This document shows, one piece after another, positions 26,216 to 35,422 of a stretch of 64,000 nucleotides of DNA. The DNA is taken from positions 57,547 through 121,546 of the forward strand of contig CAJMHW010000002.1 of assembly GCA_905213325.1 (NCBI GenBank). The letters are read 5' to 3'. The position numbers and the translations under genes are program-made. The stretch comes from Collinsella aerofaciens (GTDB taxonomy: Bacteria; Actinomycetota; Coriobacteriia; Coriobacteriales; Coriobacteriaceae). The notes below the pieces were generated by a model. That model searched no databases, was not told the DNA's origin, and saw nothing but the letters and a program-made list of their open reading frames with translations. Position 1 is the stretch's first letter. The number at the start of each line of letters is the position of its first letter.

Positions 26216-27448
26216 GTGGTCGTTACCGCGCTGTACGTGCATGTGCCGTTTTGCGCCCAAAAATGCCGGTACTGTGACTTTGACTCACGCAGTTTTGCTC
26301 CGTGCAACATGAGCGTTGCGCTCGATACCTATTTTGAGCAGTTGTATGCGCGCCTCGATGCTTTTGGCGACGCAGGCGCGCTTGCACAGATCCGCACCGT
26401 CTATGTTGGCGGCGGCACGCCGTCGCTGGCGGGGGAGCGTTTGGTAGAATTTGCCCGGCGTATCTCTGCGTGGTGCAAGCCTGTTGAGTTTACCTGCGAG
26501 GCCAATCCCGAATCGCTGACCGCAGAGCTTGCCACTGCGCTTGCCGGGGTGGGTGTCACGCGCGTCTCTCTGGGCGTGCAAACGCTCGATAACGCCGAAC
26601 TTACCGCCATCGGCCGCATTCACGATGCCGATCGGGCGCTCGCTGCCATCACGACGGTCAAGGACGCTGGGCTTGTCGTGTCGTGCGACCTGATGTGCGG
26701 CCTTCCCGGGCAGACCGACCTAAGCTGGCAGCGCACACTCGATGGCGTGTTGGCGGCGGCGCCGCATCATGTGTCGGTGTACCCGCTCACGCTCGAGGAG
26801 GGCACGCCGCTCTATCGCATGGCGTGTCGCGACGAGTCGCTCGAGCCCGACGAGGATTTTCAGGCTGCATGCATGGATGCGGCGCGTGAGCGCCTGAGTG
26901 CGGCCGGCTATCACCCGTATGAGGTGGCAAGCTACGCGCTCGACGGCCATGAGTGCGCCCACAACATTGCCTATTGGACCGGACAGGGCTATCTGGGTTT
27001 GGGCCGCTCTGCCGCCGGTATGCTCGACGCCGAGGATTTCGATCGCTTGGCCGGGCTGTTTCCCGACGTGCTTGCTCGCGGCGATGCGTATCGCGTGCGC
27101 TTGGTGCAACGCGACGATGCCGCGACGACGTTTGATGCCGAGTATCTGTCGCAGCGCGAGGCGGCGGCCGAGGATTTGATGCTTGCCTGTCGCATGACGC
27201 GTGGCATTGGGCCCGATCTGTTGGTTCGCTCGGCAAGCGTGATCGCTGCAGATGAGTTGGCGGCGGCCTGCGACCGTGCGGTCGAGTTGGGCCTTGCCAC
27301 CTGGGTGCCCGATCATATTGAAGGACATGCGGGGCGCGTCACCTCGAAAGACGTTATCGCAGGTCGCGTCCGTGCTCGTTTAGCGCCCACTCACTTGGGC
27401 TGGCTCGATGGAAATGTGCTGTTCGAGCTGTTTTGGGGTCTAGCCTAG
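26216..27448 (+). CDS. hemW: Radical SAM protein HemW (heme chaperone)
   Basis: Oxygen-independent coproporphyrinogen oxidase-like protein; characterised members bind heme and hand it to acceptors rather than oxidise porphyrin. 410 aa. The radical SAM motif is CAQKCRYC; YVGGGTPS and GLPGQT follow, plus a C-terminal HemN-like domain. The third cysteine is followed by DF, as in HemW, and the CPDH-type extra cysteine is absent. GTG start at 26216 just after dusB. The lepA-hemW neighbourhood is the standard one. Confidence 0.92.
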   Translation: MVVTALYVHVPFCAQKCRYCDFDSRSFAPCNMSVALDTYFEQLYARLDAFGDAGALAQIRTVYVGGGTPSLAGERLVEFARRISAWCKPVEFTCEANPESLTAELATALAGVGVTRVSLGVQTLDNAELTAIGRIHDADRALAAITTVKDAGLVVSCDLMCGLPGQTDLSWQRTLDGVLAAAPHHVSVYPLTLEEGTPLYRMACRDESLEPDEDFQAACMDAARERLSAAGYHPYEVASYALDGHECAHNIAYWTGQGYLGLGRSAAGMLDAEDFDRLAGLFPDVLARGDAYRVRLVQRDDAATTFDAEYLSQREAAAEDLMLACRMTRGIGPDLLVRSASVIAADELAAACDRAVELGLATWVPDHIEGHAGRVTSKDVIAGRVRARLAPTHLGWLDGNVLFELFWGLA

Positions 27449-27506
27449 GCCGCTCGGGTAGAATTACCGCAATATATACGCTGCTGTGAGCAGGAGGTTG
27501 CCGCGC

Positions 27507-28610
27507 ATGGCGACGATGAACGAAAAAGATTACTACGAGATTTTGGGTGTCTCCAAGGACGCCACCTCGCGTGATATACAGAAAGCCTTCCAGCAAAAGG
27601 CCCGCAAGCTCCATCCGGACGTCAACAAAGAACCGGATGCCGAGGAAAAGTTCAAAGAGGTTTCCGAGGCCTATGCTGTGCTTTCGGACGAGCAGAAGCG
27701 TGCGCGCTACGACGCCATGCGCTCGGGCAATCCCTTTGCCGGCGCTCCCACGGCTTCGCCCTATGGCGGCGGTTACGCCGGCAGCGCGGGCTACGGCAAT
27801 CCCTTTGAGGGCGGCTTTCCCTTTGGTGGCGCCTGGGGTCAGCCGCGTCGCGGGCAGGCTGCCTATAATCCCGAGAACGGCGCCAACGTGGTCGTCGATA
27901 TTAAGCTCGACGCCAAGGAGGCCAAGGGCGGTGCCCGCAAGACCGTCCGCTATACGCGCTTCGATACCTGTGGTCACTGCGGCGGTTCGGGCTCTGTTTC
28001 GTCCGAGCATGCACATACCTGTCCGAGCTGCGGCGGTCGCGGCCACATCGATGTCGACCTGTCCTTTCTGTTTGGTGCCGGCACGTTCCAGTCTGTCTGC
28101 CCTGAGTGCGGTGGCTCCGGTAAGGTCGTCGCCGACCCCTGTCCCGATTGCGGCGGCAGCGGGCGAACCCGTGTGACCTCCGAGCAGACGATTGAGTTTC
28201 CCGCCGGCACGCACGATGGCGACGAGGTCCGTATTGGCGGCATGGGTCACGCCGGCACCAACGGCGCCTCTGGCGGTGATCTGGTCGGTCGGGCCCATGT
28301 TGAGGCCGAGCGCCTGGAAGGCAAGGCCCGTACCGGTTTTTACCTGATGGGCATCGTGGCGCCGTTTTTGGTGCTATCGGCCATCTCGGGCGTGTTCTCG
28401 GCCTTTGCCGTGATGTGCTTTATTCCGTTTGCCATGGGCCTGTTCATGGTGCTCTCGGACGGCGTGCTGCACCGCAGCCTGCTGTGGTGGAAGCGCGGCG
28501 CGATGCAGTTTGCCAACGGTTTTGCCAACGGATTTATGTTTGCGCTCGTGTCGGTTTGGTTTGCGAGCTGCTCGCAACGTGCCATGCTTTCGCCCTACGC
28601 AATGCAATAA
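27507..28610 (+). CDS. DnaJ-type co-chaperone with C-terminal membrane segments
   Basis: J-domain protein, 367 aa. Residues 4-70 are a complete J domain with HPD, followed by a Gly/Phe-rich region and four zinc CxxCxGxG repeats ([32 protein letters not shown]). Substrate domain I is truncated: after [13 protein letters not shown], about residue 277, the chain turns into strongly hydrophobic helices at roughly 278-317 and 338-355 instead of the second beta domain and dimerisation region. ATG 27507 follows CAGGAGG. The J domain should recruit DnaK to the membrane. It precedes a normal dnaJ by 81 bp. Confidence 0.85.
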   Translation: MATMNEKDYYEILGVSKDATSRDIQKAFQQKARKLHPDVNKEPDAEEKFKEVSEAYAVLSDEQKRARYDAMRSGNPFAGAPTASPYGGGYAGSAGYGNPFEGGFPFGGAWGQPRRGQAAYNPENGANVVVDIKLDAKEAKGGARKTVRYTRFDTCGHCGGSGSVSSEHAHTCPSCGGRGHIDVDLSFLFGAGTFQSVCPECGGSGKVVADPCPDCGGSGRTRVTSEQTIEFPAGTHDGDEVRIGGMGHAGTNGASGGDLVGRAHVEAERLEGKARTGFYLMGIVAPFLVLSAISGVFSAFAVMCFIPFAMGLFMVLSDGVLHRSLLWWKRGAMQFANGFANGFMFALVSVWFASCSQRAMLSPYAMQ

Positions 28611-28691
28611 CATCAAACCCTCTGTTTGCGGCCGGCCCAGCTTGGGTATAGGACGCACTGTGACAATAATGAAAGTCGGAAGGATTCGGTC

Positions 28692-29840
28692 GTGTCGGAA
28701 AATAGGGATTACTACGAGGTGCTTGGCGTCGACAAGGATGCCGACGCGCGGACGATTAAGCGCGCGTTTCTAAAGAAGGCCCGTACCGTACACCCGGACG
28801 TTTCGGACGACCCCGAGGCCGAGGCTAAGTTCAAAGAGCTCAACGAGGCATATTCCGTTCTTTCCGATGAGCAGAAGCGTGCTAACTACGACCGTTACGG
28901 CACTGCCGACGGCCCCGGTGGCTCCGGCTACGTCGATATCAACGATATCTTTGGTGGCATGGGCATGGACGACTTGTTCTCGTCGTTCTTTGGCGGCGGT
29001 GCCGGCGGTGGCGCCCGCAGCCGTCGTGAGCGTCGTCGCGGACGTGATATGGCCATCTCGCTTTCGGTGACGCTCGAGGAGGCGGCGCTCGGCTGCAAAA
29101 AGACAATCAGCTATGACCGCCTTGCTCCTTGCGAGGACTGCAATGGCACCGGTAGGGCAGAGGGCGCACTGGAAAAGCAGTGCGGCCGCTGCCACGGTAC
29201 GGGCTACGTCACGACGGTTCAGCGATCGTTTTTGGGCCAGGTTCAGTCTTCCTCGCCTTGCCCCGACTGCCATGGCGAGGGCACGGTTATCGATCATCCC
29301 TGCGAGACCTGCGACGGTCAAGGCCGCACGCCTTCGCACGAAAAGATCGACATCGATATTCCCGCCGGCGTTTCGACCGGTCGCCAGCTTCGTGTGAGCG
29401 GCTTTGGCGAGGCCGGCCTTCGCGGCGAGCCTTCGGGCGACCTGATTGTCAACGTGCGCGTCGCCGACCATGAGCGCTTTAAGCGCAACGGTGATGACCT
29501 GTACCTGGTGAGCGATATCTCGATTGCGCAGGCTGCGCTCGGCTGCGAGATTGAGGTCGAGGGCATTATGCCCGACGAGGTCGTTAAGGTGACGGTTCCC
29601 GCCGGCGCCCAGTACGGCGACACCGTGAGCGTCAATAATTACGGCATGCCGCGCATTGGCGGTGGCGGTTCGCGTGGCCGCCTGATCGTGCAACTGCGCA
29701 TGGTCGTTCCCACCAATCTTTCCAATAAGCAGCGCGAGCTGCTCCGTGCTTTTGCCGATGAGATGGGCGATGACGTCGCTTCTGGTAAGAAGTCGGTGAC
29801 CGACCGTATCAAGAGTGCCCTCGACGATATCCTCGATTAA
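28692..29840 (+). CDS. dnaJ: Chaperone protein DnaJ (full-length)
   Basis: Type I Hsp40 that delivers unfolded clients to DnaK. 382 aa: J domain with HPD, G/F linker (DIFGGMGMDDLF), zinc domain with four CxxCxGxG (CEDCNGTG, CGRCHGTG, CPDCHGEG, CETCDGQG), two beta substrate domains and C-terminal dimerisation region. The GTG at 28692 has GGAAGGA upstream. HrcA, GrpE and DnaK, which often accompany dnaJ at this spot between hemW and mtaB, are absent from the window. Confidence 0.95.
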   Translation: MSENRDYYEVLGVDKDADARTIKRAFLKKARTVHPDVSDDPEAEAKFKELNEAYSVLSDEQKRANYDRYGTADGPGGSGYVDINDIFGGMGMDDLFSSFFGGGAGGGARSRRERRRGRDMAISLSVTLEEAALGCKKTISYDRLAPCEDCNGTGRAEGALEKQCGRCHGTGYVTTVQRSFLGQVQSSSPCPDCHGEGTVIDHPCETCDGQGRTPSHEKIDIDIPAGVSTGRQLRVSGFGEAGLRGEPSGDLIVNVRVADHERFKRNGDDLYLVSDISIAQAALGCEIEVEGIMPDEVVKVTVPAGAQYGDTVSVNNYGMPRIGGGGSRGRLIVQLRMVVPTNLSNKQRELLRAFADEMGDDVASGKKSVTDRIKSALDDILD

Positions 29841-29849
29841 GGAGCCCGC

Positions 29850-31142
29850 GTGCTCGCACCCCATATTTCCGTCGTCAACCTCGGCTGCCGTGTCAACCGG
29901 GTTGAGTCTGACCGTATCACTGCCGATCTTATGCGCTTGGGCTTTGCTATTGTGGAGCCCCAGGATGCCGATCTGATCGTCATTAACACTTGTGCCGTTA
30001 CGGGCGAGGCCGAGGCTAAGACCCGTAAGGCCGTCCGTCATGCGCTGGCCCATCCAAACGAGCCCTATGTGGTCGTGACCGGATGCGTGGTCAATTTGCA
30101 TCCCGAGGAGCTGTCGGAGCTTTCGGATCGCGTGATTGCCGAGCCGTCCAAGATAGATGTCGCCGAACGTGTTTGCGAGGTGCTGGGTGTTGAGTCCGAT
30201 AGCGTTCCCGCCTGCAGCGATGGCGAGGTGGTCGATGCGCTCGGTCGCTCTCGCCTGGGCGTGAAGATTCAGGATGGCTGCAACCATCGCTGCACCTATT
30301 GCATTGTGTGGAAGGCGCGCGGCCCCGAGCGCTCCGTGCCCGTCGAGTCCGTGCTCGAGCAAGTTCGCGAGGCCCAGGAGGCCGGCGTGCCCGAGGTGGT
30401 GCTGACCGGTGTGAACCTGGGTGCCTACGATGGCAAGAGCGCGACCGACGAGCACGTCGAAATCGATGAGCTGCTCGAGGCCATCATGGAGCGCACGTCT
30501 ATTCCGCATGTGCGCATTTCCTCGGTCGAGCCCATGGATATCTCCGAGCGCCTGCTTAAGGTTATGGCGCGCTACCCGCAGCGTATCGCCCCGTTTTTGC
30601 ACCTGCCCGTGCAGTCCGGCTGCACGGCGACCCTGCATCGCATGGGCCGTCCCTATAGCGCCGAGGCCTTTGAGGACACGGTGCGTATGATTCGCGCCAA
30701 CTTGCCCCAGGCGTCCCTTTCGTGCGATGTCATCGTCGGTTTTCCTGGTGAGACGGACGAGGAGTTCGAGGAGTCGCTGGCGCTGTGCCGCCGTGTGGGT
30801 TTCTCGCGTATGCACGTGTTCCGCTACAGCAAGCGTCCCGGTACCCTTGCTGCCGACATGCCCGACCAGGTGCCACCCGAGGTTATGGCCGAGCGCAGCC
30901 GCCGTATGCGGGCCGCCGCACAGGAGCTCGTTATTGCCGACGCTCGTCGTCGCGTGGGCACGGTCGAGCGTGCCGTGCTCGAGTATGGTGACAACCTGAC
31001 GCTTGGCTCGTTCCATCATGCCCGTCTTGACGATACCTGTGGACTTACAGCCCCGTGCCTGCTCGATGTTGCTATCATCGGAGTCGATGATTCCGGCTTG
31101 GTCCATGCACGCAGGGAGGTTCATGGAAGCCTCGAAGATTAG
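29850..31142 (+). CDS. mtaB: tRNA t6A37 methylthiotransferase MtaB
   Basis: Adds a methylthio group to t6A at position 37 of ANN-decoding tRNAs. 430 aa. The UPF0004 domain has NLGCRVN, NTCAVT and TGCVV cysteines for one cluster, CNHRCTYC is the radical SAM cluster, and a C-terminal region follows. The residues after the triad (IVWKARGPERS) fit MtaB rather than MiaB (IVPYVRG) or RimO. GTG 29850 follows AAGGAG. The 3' end overlaps phoH by 20 bp. Confidence 0.92.
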   Translation: MLAPHISVVNLGCRVNRVESDRITADLMRLGFAIVEPQDADLIVINTCAVTGEAEAKTRKAVRHALAHPNEPYVVVTGCVVNLHPEELSELSDRVIAEPSKIDVAERVCEVLGVESDSVPACSDGEVVDALGRSRLGVKIQDGCNHRCTYCIVWKARGPERSVPVESVLEQVREAQEAGVPEVVLTGVNLGAYDGKSATDEHVEIDELLEAIMERTSIPHVRISSVEPMDISERLLKVMARYPQRIAPFLHLPVQSGCTATLHRMGRPYSAEAFEDTVRMIRANLPQASLSCDVIVGFPGETDEEFEESLALCRRVGFSRMHVFRYSKRPGTLAADMPDQVPPEVMAERSRRMRAAAQELVIADARRRVGTVERAVLEYGDNLTLGSFHHARLDDTCGLTAPCLLDVAIIGVDDSGLVHARREVHGSLED

Positions 31143-32109
31143 ACTTACCGTTCCCGAGGGTATTGACCCCTCGCGCGTTTTGGGTGCCGGCGACGGCGTC
31201 CTTCGTGCGCTGGAGAGCTCAGTTCGCGCCCACGTGGTCGCCCGTGGCGACAGCATCGCCGTGAGCGGTGACCCGGACGAGGTCGAACTGGTCGCGCGTT
31301 TTTTCGAACATGCCTTTCGTGAGGCTGCTTCCGGGCGCACGCTTTCTGCCGACGATGTCTCTCGCTGCCTGGCCGTCTTGCGCGACGGTGAGCACGAGGC
31401 TACGTCGCTTCGCGATGACGTGCTGCTTTCGTATCGCGGTCGCGTCATTCGCCCCAAGACGCTCGGTCAAAAGCGCTATGTGGATGCCATCCGCTCAAAT
31501 ACCATCACGTTTGGCTTGGGTCCTGCCGGTACCGGTAAGACCTATCTGGCCATGGCGCTCGCTGTTGCCGCACTCAAGCGTCACGAGGTGGGCCGTCTGA
31601 TCTTGACGCGTCCGGTTGTCGAGGCGGGGGAGAACCTGGGCTTTTTGCCCGGCACCCTCGAGGAAAAGATCGATCCGTACATGCGCCCGCTCTACGACGC
31701 CCTATTTTGCATGATGGATCGCGAGCGCACCGATGAGCTCATGGAGCGCGGCGTGATCGAGATCGCCCCGCTTGCCTACATGCGCGGCCGCACGCTGAGC
31801 GACGCCTTCGTGGTGCTCGACGAGGCCCAAAATACCACGCCCGAGCAGATGAAGATGTTTCTGACGCGCCTGGGCTTTAACTCCAAGTTTGTGATTACCG
31901 GCGACCTGAGCCAGCGTGACCTGGTGGGCCGTCGTGGTGGCTTGGCGGATGTCGAGAAGATTTTGGGCCGTGTCGACGATGTCGCATTTTCTCACCTCGA
32001 GCGTGCCGACGTGGTGCGCCATGCCCTGGTGGGACGTATCGTCGAGGCATATGATGCTTATGATGACGTGCGCGAGCAGCGCCCGCGCGACCGAAAGGAG
32101 TCCCGTTGA
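31123..32109 (+). CDS. phoH: PhoH-like ATPase
   Basis: Cytosolic P-loop ATPase related to superfamily 1 helicases and linked to RNA metabolism. 328 aa: N-terminal KH-like region, then Walker A GPAGTGKTYLAMA and Walker B VVLDEAQNTTPEQ. ATG 31123 with GGGAGG close upstream lies within the end of mtaB; ATG 31105 is possible but lacks a site. The stop overlaps the ybeY TTG by three bases. The phoH-ybeY-dgkA-era order is widely conserved and points to rRNA maturation. Confidence 0.93.
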   Translation: MEASKIRLTVPEGIDPSRVLGAGDGVLRALESSVRAHVVARGDSIAVSGDPDEVELVARFFEHAFREAASGRTLSADDVSRCLAVLRDGEHEATSLRDDVLLSYRGRVIRPKTLGQKRYVDAIRSNTITFGLGPAGTGKTYLAMALAVAALKRHEVGRLILTRPVVEAGENLGFLPGTLEEKIDPYMRPLYDALFCMMDRERTDELMERGVIEIAPLAYMRGRTLSDAFVVLDEAQNTTPEQMKMFLTRLGFNSKFVITGDLSQRDLVGRRGGLADVEKILGRVDDVAFSHLERADVVRHALVGRIVEAYDAYDDVREQRPRDRKESR

Positions 32110-32615
32110 GTGTATTGATCAGCAACGATGCCGAGCTCGATACGCTGCTCGACGCGCAGGAGGTAGAACACATCTGCGAGGTCGTGCTTGCCGCCGAAGG
32201 CGTTGAGCGTGAAGTCGAGATTTCCCTTTCGTATGTCGACGAGGACGAGATGCACGAGCTCAACCACGAGTGGCGCGGTATCGACCGCACCACCGATGTC
32301 CTCTCGTTTGAATGCGACTCGGCCTTTGACGAGGATATTCCCGCCGACGAGACGCTTGAGCTTGGCGATATCATCCTGGCCCCGCAAGTCATTGCCCGTC
32401 AGGCCCCCGGCTTTGGCAATGCCCCTGCCGACGAGTGCCGCCTGATGCTCGTGCATGGCATGCTGCACCTGCTGGGGTGTGACCATATCGAGGACGACGA
32501 GGCCGAGGTCATGGAGGCCCGCGAGGACGCCATCCTGCGCGATCTGGCGCTCGAGCGCGGCGAGGACCCCAAGCTGGTCCACGTCGGCCCCATCACCAAC
32601 CACGCCCACGACTAG
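32106..32615 (+). CDS. ybeY: Endoribonuclease YbeY
   Basis: Zinc-dependent RNase for 16S rRNA 3'-end processing and ribosome quality control. 169 aa. The signature HGMLHLLGCDH gives the three zinc histidines; NHEWRGIDRTTDVLSFE is also conserved. The TTG start at 32106 has AAAGGAG five bases upstream and overlaps the phoH stop. An acidic C-terminal tail is slightly longer than usual. Confidence 0.95.
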   Translation: MSVLISNDAELDTLLDAQEVEHICEVVLAAEGVEREVEISLSYVDEDEMHELNHEWRGIDRTTDVLSFECDSAFDEDIPADETLELGDIILAPQVIARQAPGFGNAPADECRLMLVHGMLHLLGCDHIEDDEAEVMEAREDAILRDLALERGEDPKLVHVGPITNHAHD

Positions 32616-32624
32616 GAGCCGTCT

Positions 32625-33002
32625 ATGATTCCCGGATCGAACAAGGACCATCCGTCCTTCTTAAAGTCGTTCTCCTACGCCATGGAGGGCTTCGTCACCG
32701 CCGTCAAGACCGAGCGCAATATTAAGGTCATGCTCGTTGCGGGCGTGTGCACCGTCATTGCCGGCTGCATCGTGGGGCTCGACATTGCCGAGTGGGCCAC
32801 GATTATCATCTGTTGTGGCCTGGTGATTCACGGCGAGCTATGCAACACCGCCATGGAGGCGATTGTCGATCTGGCGACCCAGGAGCTCCATCCGCTGGCA
32901 AAGCGCGCGAAGGATATTGCCGCCGCCTCCGTATACGTTCTTTCCATCACCGCCGCGATTGTGGGCTTGCTGGTATTTGCCCACGCGCTCGGCTTTATCT
33001 AG
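32625..33002 (+). CDS. dgkA: Diacylglycerol/undecaprenol kinase, DgkA type
   Basis: Small integral membrane kinase. In Gram-positive bacteria this family mostly phosphorylates undecaprenol, recycling the cell-wall lipid carrier. 125 aa with three membrane helices; GELCNTAMEAIVDLATQELHP holds the catalytic glutamates and asparagine, and AKDIAAASV follows. ATG nine bases after ybeY with AGGAG. Precedes era by 12 bp. Confidence 0.93.
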   Translation: MIPGSNKDHPSFLKSFSYAMEGFVTAVKTERNIKVMLVAGVCTVIAGCIVGLDIAEWATIIICCGLVIHGELCNTAMEAIVDLATQELHPLAKRAKDIAAASVYVLSITAAIVGLLVFAHALGFI

Positions 33003-33014
33003 AAAGGGATTTTC

Positions 33015-34091
33015 ATGTCCGACACTATGCAGCCTATCGATGAAATTTTGGACGACGAGGTCCTGGATGCGGCGGATGCCGAAGCGGCCGAAGCATACGA
33101 GGAAGTCGAGGAATTCGATCCGTTTGAGGGCATGAGCGACGAGGAGCTCGACGCCCTGTGCGACGAGGACGATAGCCTCGCGGGCTTTGGCGACGTTGAA
33201 CCCGGTTTTCGCAGCGGCTTCGTAGCCCTGGTCGGACGCCCCAACGCCGGCAAGTCCACGCTGCTCAACGCCTGCTATGGCAAAAAGGTCGCCATCACCT
33301 CGCCGGTGGCACAGACGACCCGCCGTCGCATGCGCGCCGTCGTCAACCGTCCCGGCTACCAGCTGGTCTTTGTCGATACCCCGGGTATTCATAAGCCCAA
33401 GGACGGCCTGGGGTCCGAGCTCAACAAGAGCGCACTGTTCGAGTTGAACGATGTCGACGTCGTCGCGTTTTTGATTGATGCCACCAAGCCCATCGGCAGG
33501 GGAGACGCCTGGGTTGCCGAGCGTGTCAGATGCGCTCGTTGCAAGAAGGTCCTGGTGCTCACCAAGGCCGATGAGGCCGACCCCGCACAGGTCATGGAGC
33601 AGCTTAAGGCTGCCCACGAGCTTATGGAATATGACGACGAGATTGTGACGTCGTCGGTTAAGAACTTCAACGTCGATGCCTTTATAGAGACCGTTGCGCA
33701 CTTTTTGCCTGAGGGTCCGCGTTGGTTCCCCGAGGACATGGGTACTGACGCTTCCGATGAGACGCTCGTTGCCGAGTTTGTGCGCGAGAAGGTCTTGCGC
33801 CGCACCCGTGATGAGATTCCGCACTCCGTTGGCGTGATCTGCGATGCGCTCGAGCAGACCAAGAAGGTGCTGCGCGTGCACGCCACCATTTACGTCGAGC
33901 GCGAGGGCCAAAAGGGCATCATCATCGGCAAGGGCGGCGAGATGATCAAGCATATCGGTATCGACGCCCGACGCGATCTTGAACGCATTTTTGGCACGCA
34001 GGTCTTTTTGGAGCTGGACGTGAAGGTCAAGGCCGGCTGGCGTGACGACGAGGCCCAGATTCGCCGCTTTGGCTACAACGCCGAGGACTAA
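33015..34091 (+). CDS. era: GTPase Era with acidic N-terminal extension
   Basis: GTPase needed for 30S maturation; its KH domain binds the 3' end of 16S rRNA. 358 aa, about 60 longer than usual. The P-loop VGRPNAGKST only begins at residue 73, after a stretch rich in Asp, Glu and Ala. Switch II DTPGIH, TKAD, and the C-terminal KH (GQKGIIIGKGGEMIKHIG) are normal. ATG at 33015 with AAAGGG upstream makes the extension real; there is no start with a ribosome site nearer the G domain. Confidence 0.95.
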   Translation: MSDTMQPIDEILDDEVLDAADAEAAEAYEEVEEFDPFEGMSDEELDALCDEDDSLAGFGDVEPGFRSGFVALVGRPNAGKSTLLNACYGKKVAITSPVAQTTRRRMRAVVNRPGYQLVFVDTPGIHKPKDGLGSELNKSALFELNDVDVVAFLIDATKPIGRGDAWVAERVRCARCKKVLVLTKADEADPAQVMEQLKAAHELMEYDDEIVTSSVKNFNVDAFIETVAHFLPEGPRWFPEDMGTDASDETLVAEFVREKVLRRTRDEIPHSVGVICDALEQTKKVLRVHATIYVEREGQKGIIIGKGGEMIKHIGIDARRDLERIFGTQVFLELDVKVKAGWRDDEAQIRRFGYNAED

Positions 34092-34106
34092 GGACGCGCG
34101 GCGCGC

Positions 34107-34856
34107 ATGGCAGGCTCCCGGACATATCGCACCAAGGTGCTCGTCCTCGACAAGACGAAGCTCAAAGAGACCGACCTGATCTTGACGATGCTTGACGAGC
34201 GGGGGCGGCAGGTTCGTGCCGTGGCAAAGGGCGCCCGCAAACCCGGCGGACGCCTGGCTGCGCGCTGCGAGCTGTTCTGTACGGTCGATATGCTGCTCGC
34301 ACATGGACGGTCACTCGACGTGGTTTCCCAGGCCGAGCTTATGGAGGCGCCGCTCGGCGCTGCGCCCGATTACGAGACGACCTGCGCCGCAAGCGCGATC
34401 GCCGAGGTTGCGCGCGTGTGCTCGTTCGAGGACGCCGAGGACCCGTTTACCTTTGCCATCACGCAGCGAGCGCTTGCCCTGGTGGGCAGCGGGCTTGACA
34501 CGGCGCATATGGACCTACTTGTGGCGGCATATGTCTTTAAGCTGCTGTCGCACGTTGGCTATCGACCCGATTTTTCGGCCTGCGTGCTGTGCGGAGACCC
34601 CATGCTGTCGTATTTTTCACCCCAGGCGGGCGGTCTCATGTGCGGGTCGTGCGCGTCGAGCGTTCCAGGTGCCGAACTGGTGTCGACCGGTGAGACAGCA
34701 TGGCTGCGCGCCCTCATGTCCATGACCTTCGATGCGCTCATGGCCGAGCGAATCGACCCGCATACGGCGGCATTCCTGCTCGGGCTTTCGCATGTGTGGG
34801 CTGCGACGCACACCGATCAACGCCTCCGTGCGATGGAATTCATGTTGGGTCGGTGA
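34107..34856 (+). CDS. recO: DNA repair protein RecO
   Basis: Recombination mediator that loads RecA onto SSB-coated DNA. 249 aa: N-terminal OB fold (VLVLDKTKLKETDLILTML), helical domain, and a zinc site with CVLCG and CGSC. ATG 34107 follows AAGGAC 12 nt away. Era-recO adjacency is common. Ends before a 138-bp gap with the rpsO leader. Confidence 0.94.
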   Translation: MAGSRTYRTKVLVLDKTKLKETDLILTMLDERGRQVRAVAKGARKPGGRLAARCELFCTVDMLLAHGRSLDVVSQAELMEAPLGAAPDYETTCAASAIAEVARVCSFEDAEDPFTFAITQRALALVGSGLDTAHMDLLVAAYVFKLLSHVGYRPDFSACVLCGDPMLSYFSPQAGGLMCGSCASSVPGAELVSTGETAWLRALMSMTFDALMAERIDPHTAAFLLGLSHVWAATHTDQRLRAMEFMLGR

Positions 34857-34994
34857 TGATGCGCAGGCGCGGGCTGCTTGTGGTATCATGCCGACCTGTT
34901 GGTACCTCGACCTTGGTTGCTCGCTCCACCGGCGGCTTCCCAGTCCGAGGCGAATCGAGTCGCCCGCGGGCGACGTAAAACGAAAGGTGAAACA

Positions 34995-35273
34995 ATGACT
35001 GTTTCCAAAGAGCGCAAGGCGGAGCTGACTGCCCAGTTCGGTAACACCCCGGTCGACACCGGCAACCCCAAGGTTCAGGTCGCCATCCTGTCCGAGCGCA
35101 TCAAGGAGCTGACCGAGCACATGAAGTCCCACCAGAAGGACTTCCACACCCGTCGTGGCCTGCTCATGCTCGTCGGCCGTCGTCGTCGTCTTCTCTCCTA
35201 CATCAAGAAGAACGACATCGTCGAGTACCGTGAGCTCATCAAGGCTCTGGGCATCCGCGACAACATCCAGTAG
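34995..35273 (+). CDS. rpsO: 30S ribosomal protein S15
   Basis: 92 aa; binds the central domain of 16S rRNA and helps form a bridge to the 50S. FGNTPVDTGNPKVQVAILSERI and HFHTRRGLLMLVGRRRRLL-like helix (here DFHTRRGLLMLVGRRRRLL) are diagnostic. ATG 34995 follows GAAAGGTG. A TATCAT hexamer near 34886 may be its -10. A terminator separates it from pnp, its usual neighbour. Confidence 0.97.
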   Translation: MTVSKERKAELTAQFGNTPVDTGNPKVQVAILSERIKELTEHMKSHQKDFHTRRGLLMLVGRRRRLLSYIKKNDIVEYRELIKALGIRDNIQ

Positions 35274-35287
35274 GATTTGTACATGCT

Positions 35288-35319
35288 AAGAGCGTCCTGC
35301 GCAGCGGGGCGCTCTTTTT
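35288..35319 (+). terminator. Terminator after rpsO
   Basis: AAGAGCGTCC (35288-35297) pairs with GGGCGCTCTT (35307-35316, one G-T pair), then five T. Some read-through into pnp is likely, as in the classic rpsO-pnp pair. Confidence 0.85.
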
Positions 35320-35386
35320 GTGTAAGGGCGCGAACAATCACGCTCTGAAGCGTGGCGGGGGCAGGGGGCCCGCGTCACATGAGAAG

Positions 35387-35409
35387 CCCGCAGGCAAGGG
35401 GTCTGCGGG
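35387..35409 (+). promoter_or_regulatory. Stem-loop in the pnp leader
   Basis: CCCGCAG (35387-35393) pairs with CTGCGGG (35403-35409), ending 13 nt before the pnp ATG and just upstream of AAAGGAG. Position recalls the leader hairpin through which PNPase represses itself in enterobacteria; that role is inferred. Confidence 0.4.
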
Positions 35410-35422
35410 GTAAAGGAGAACA

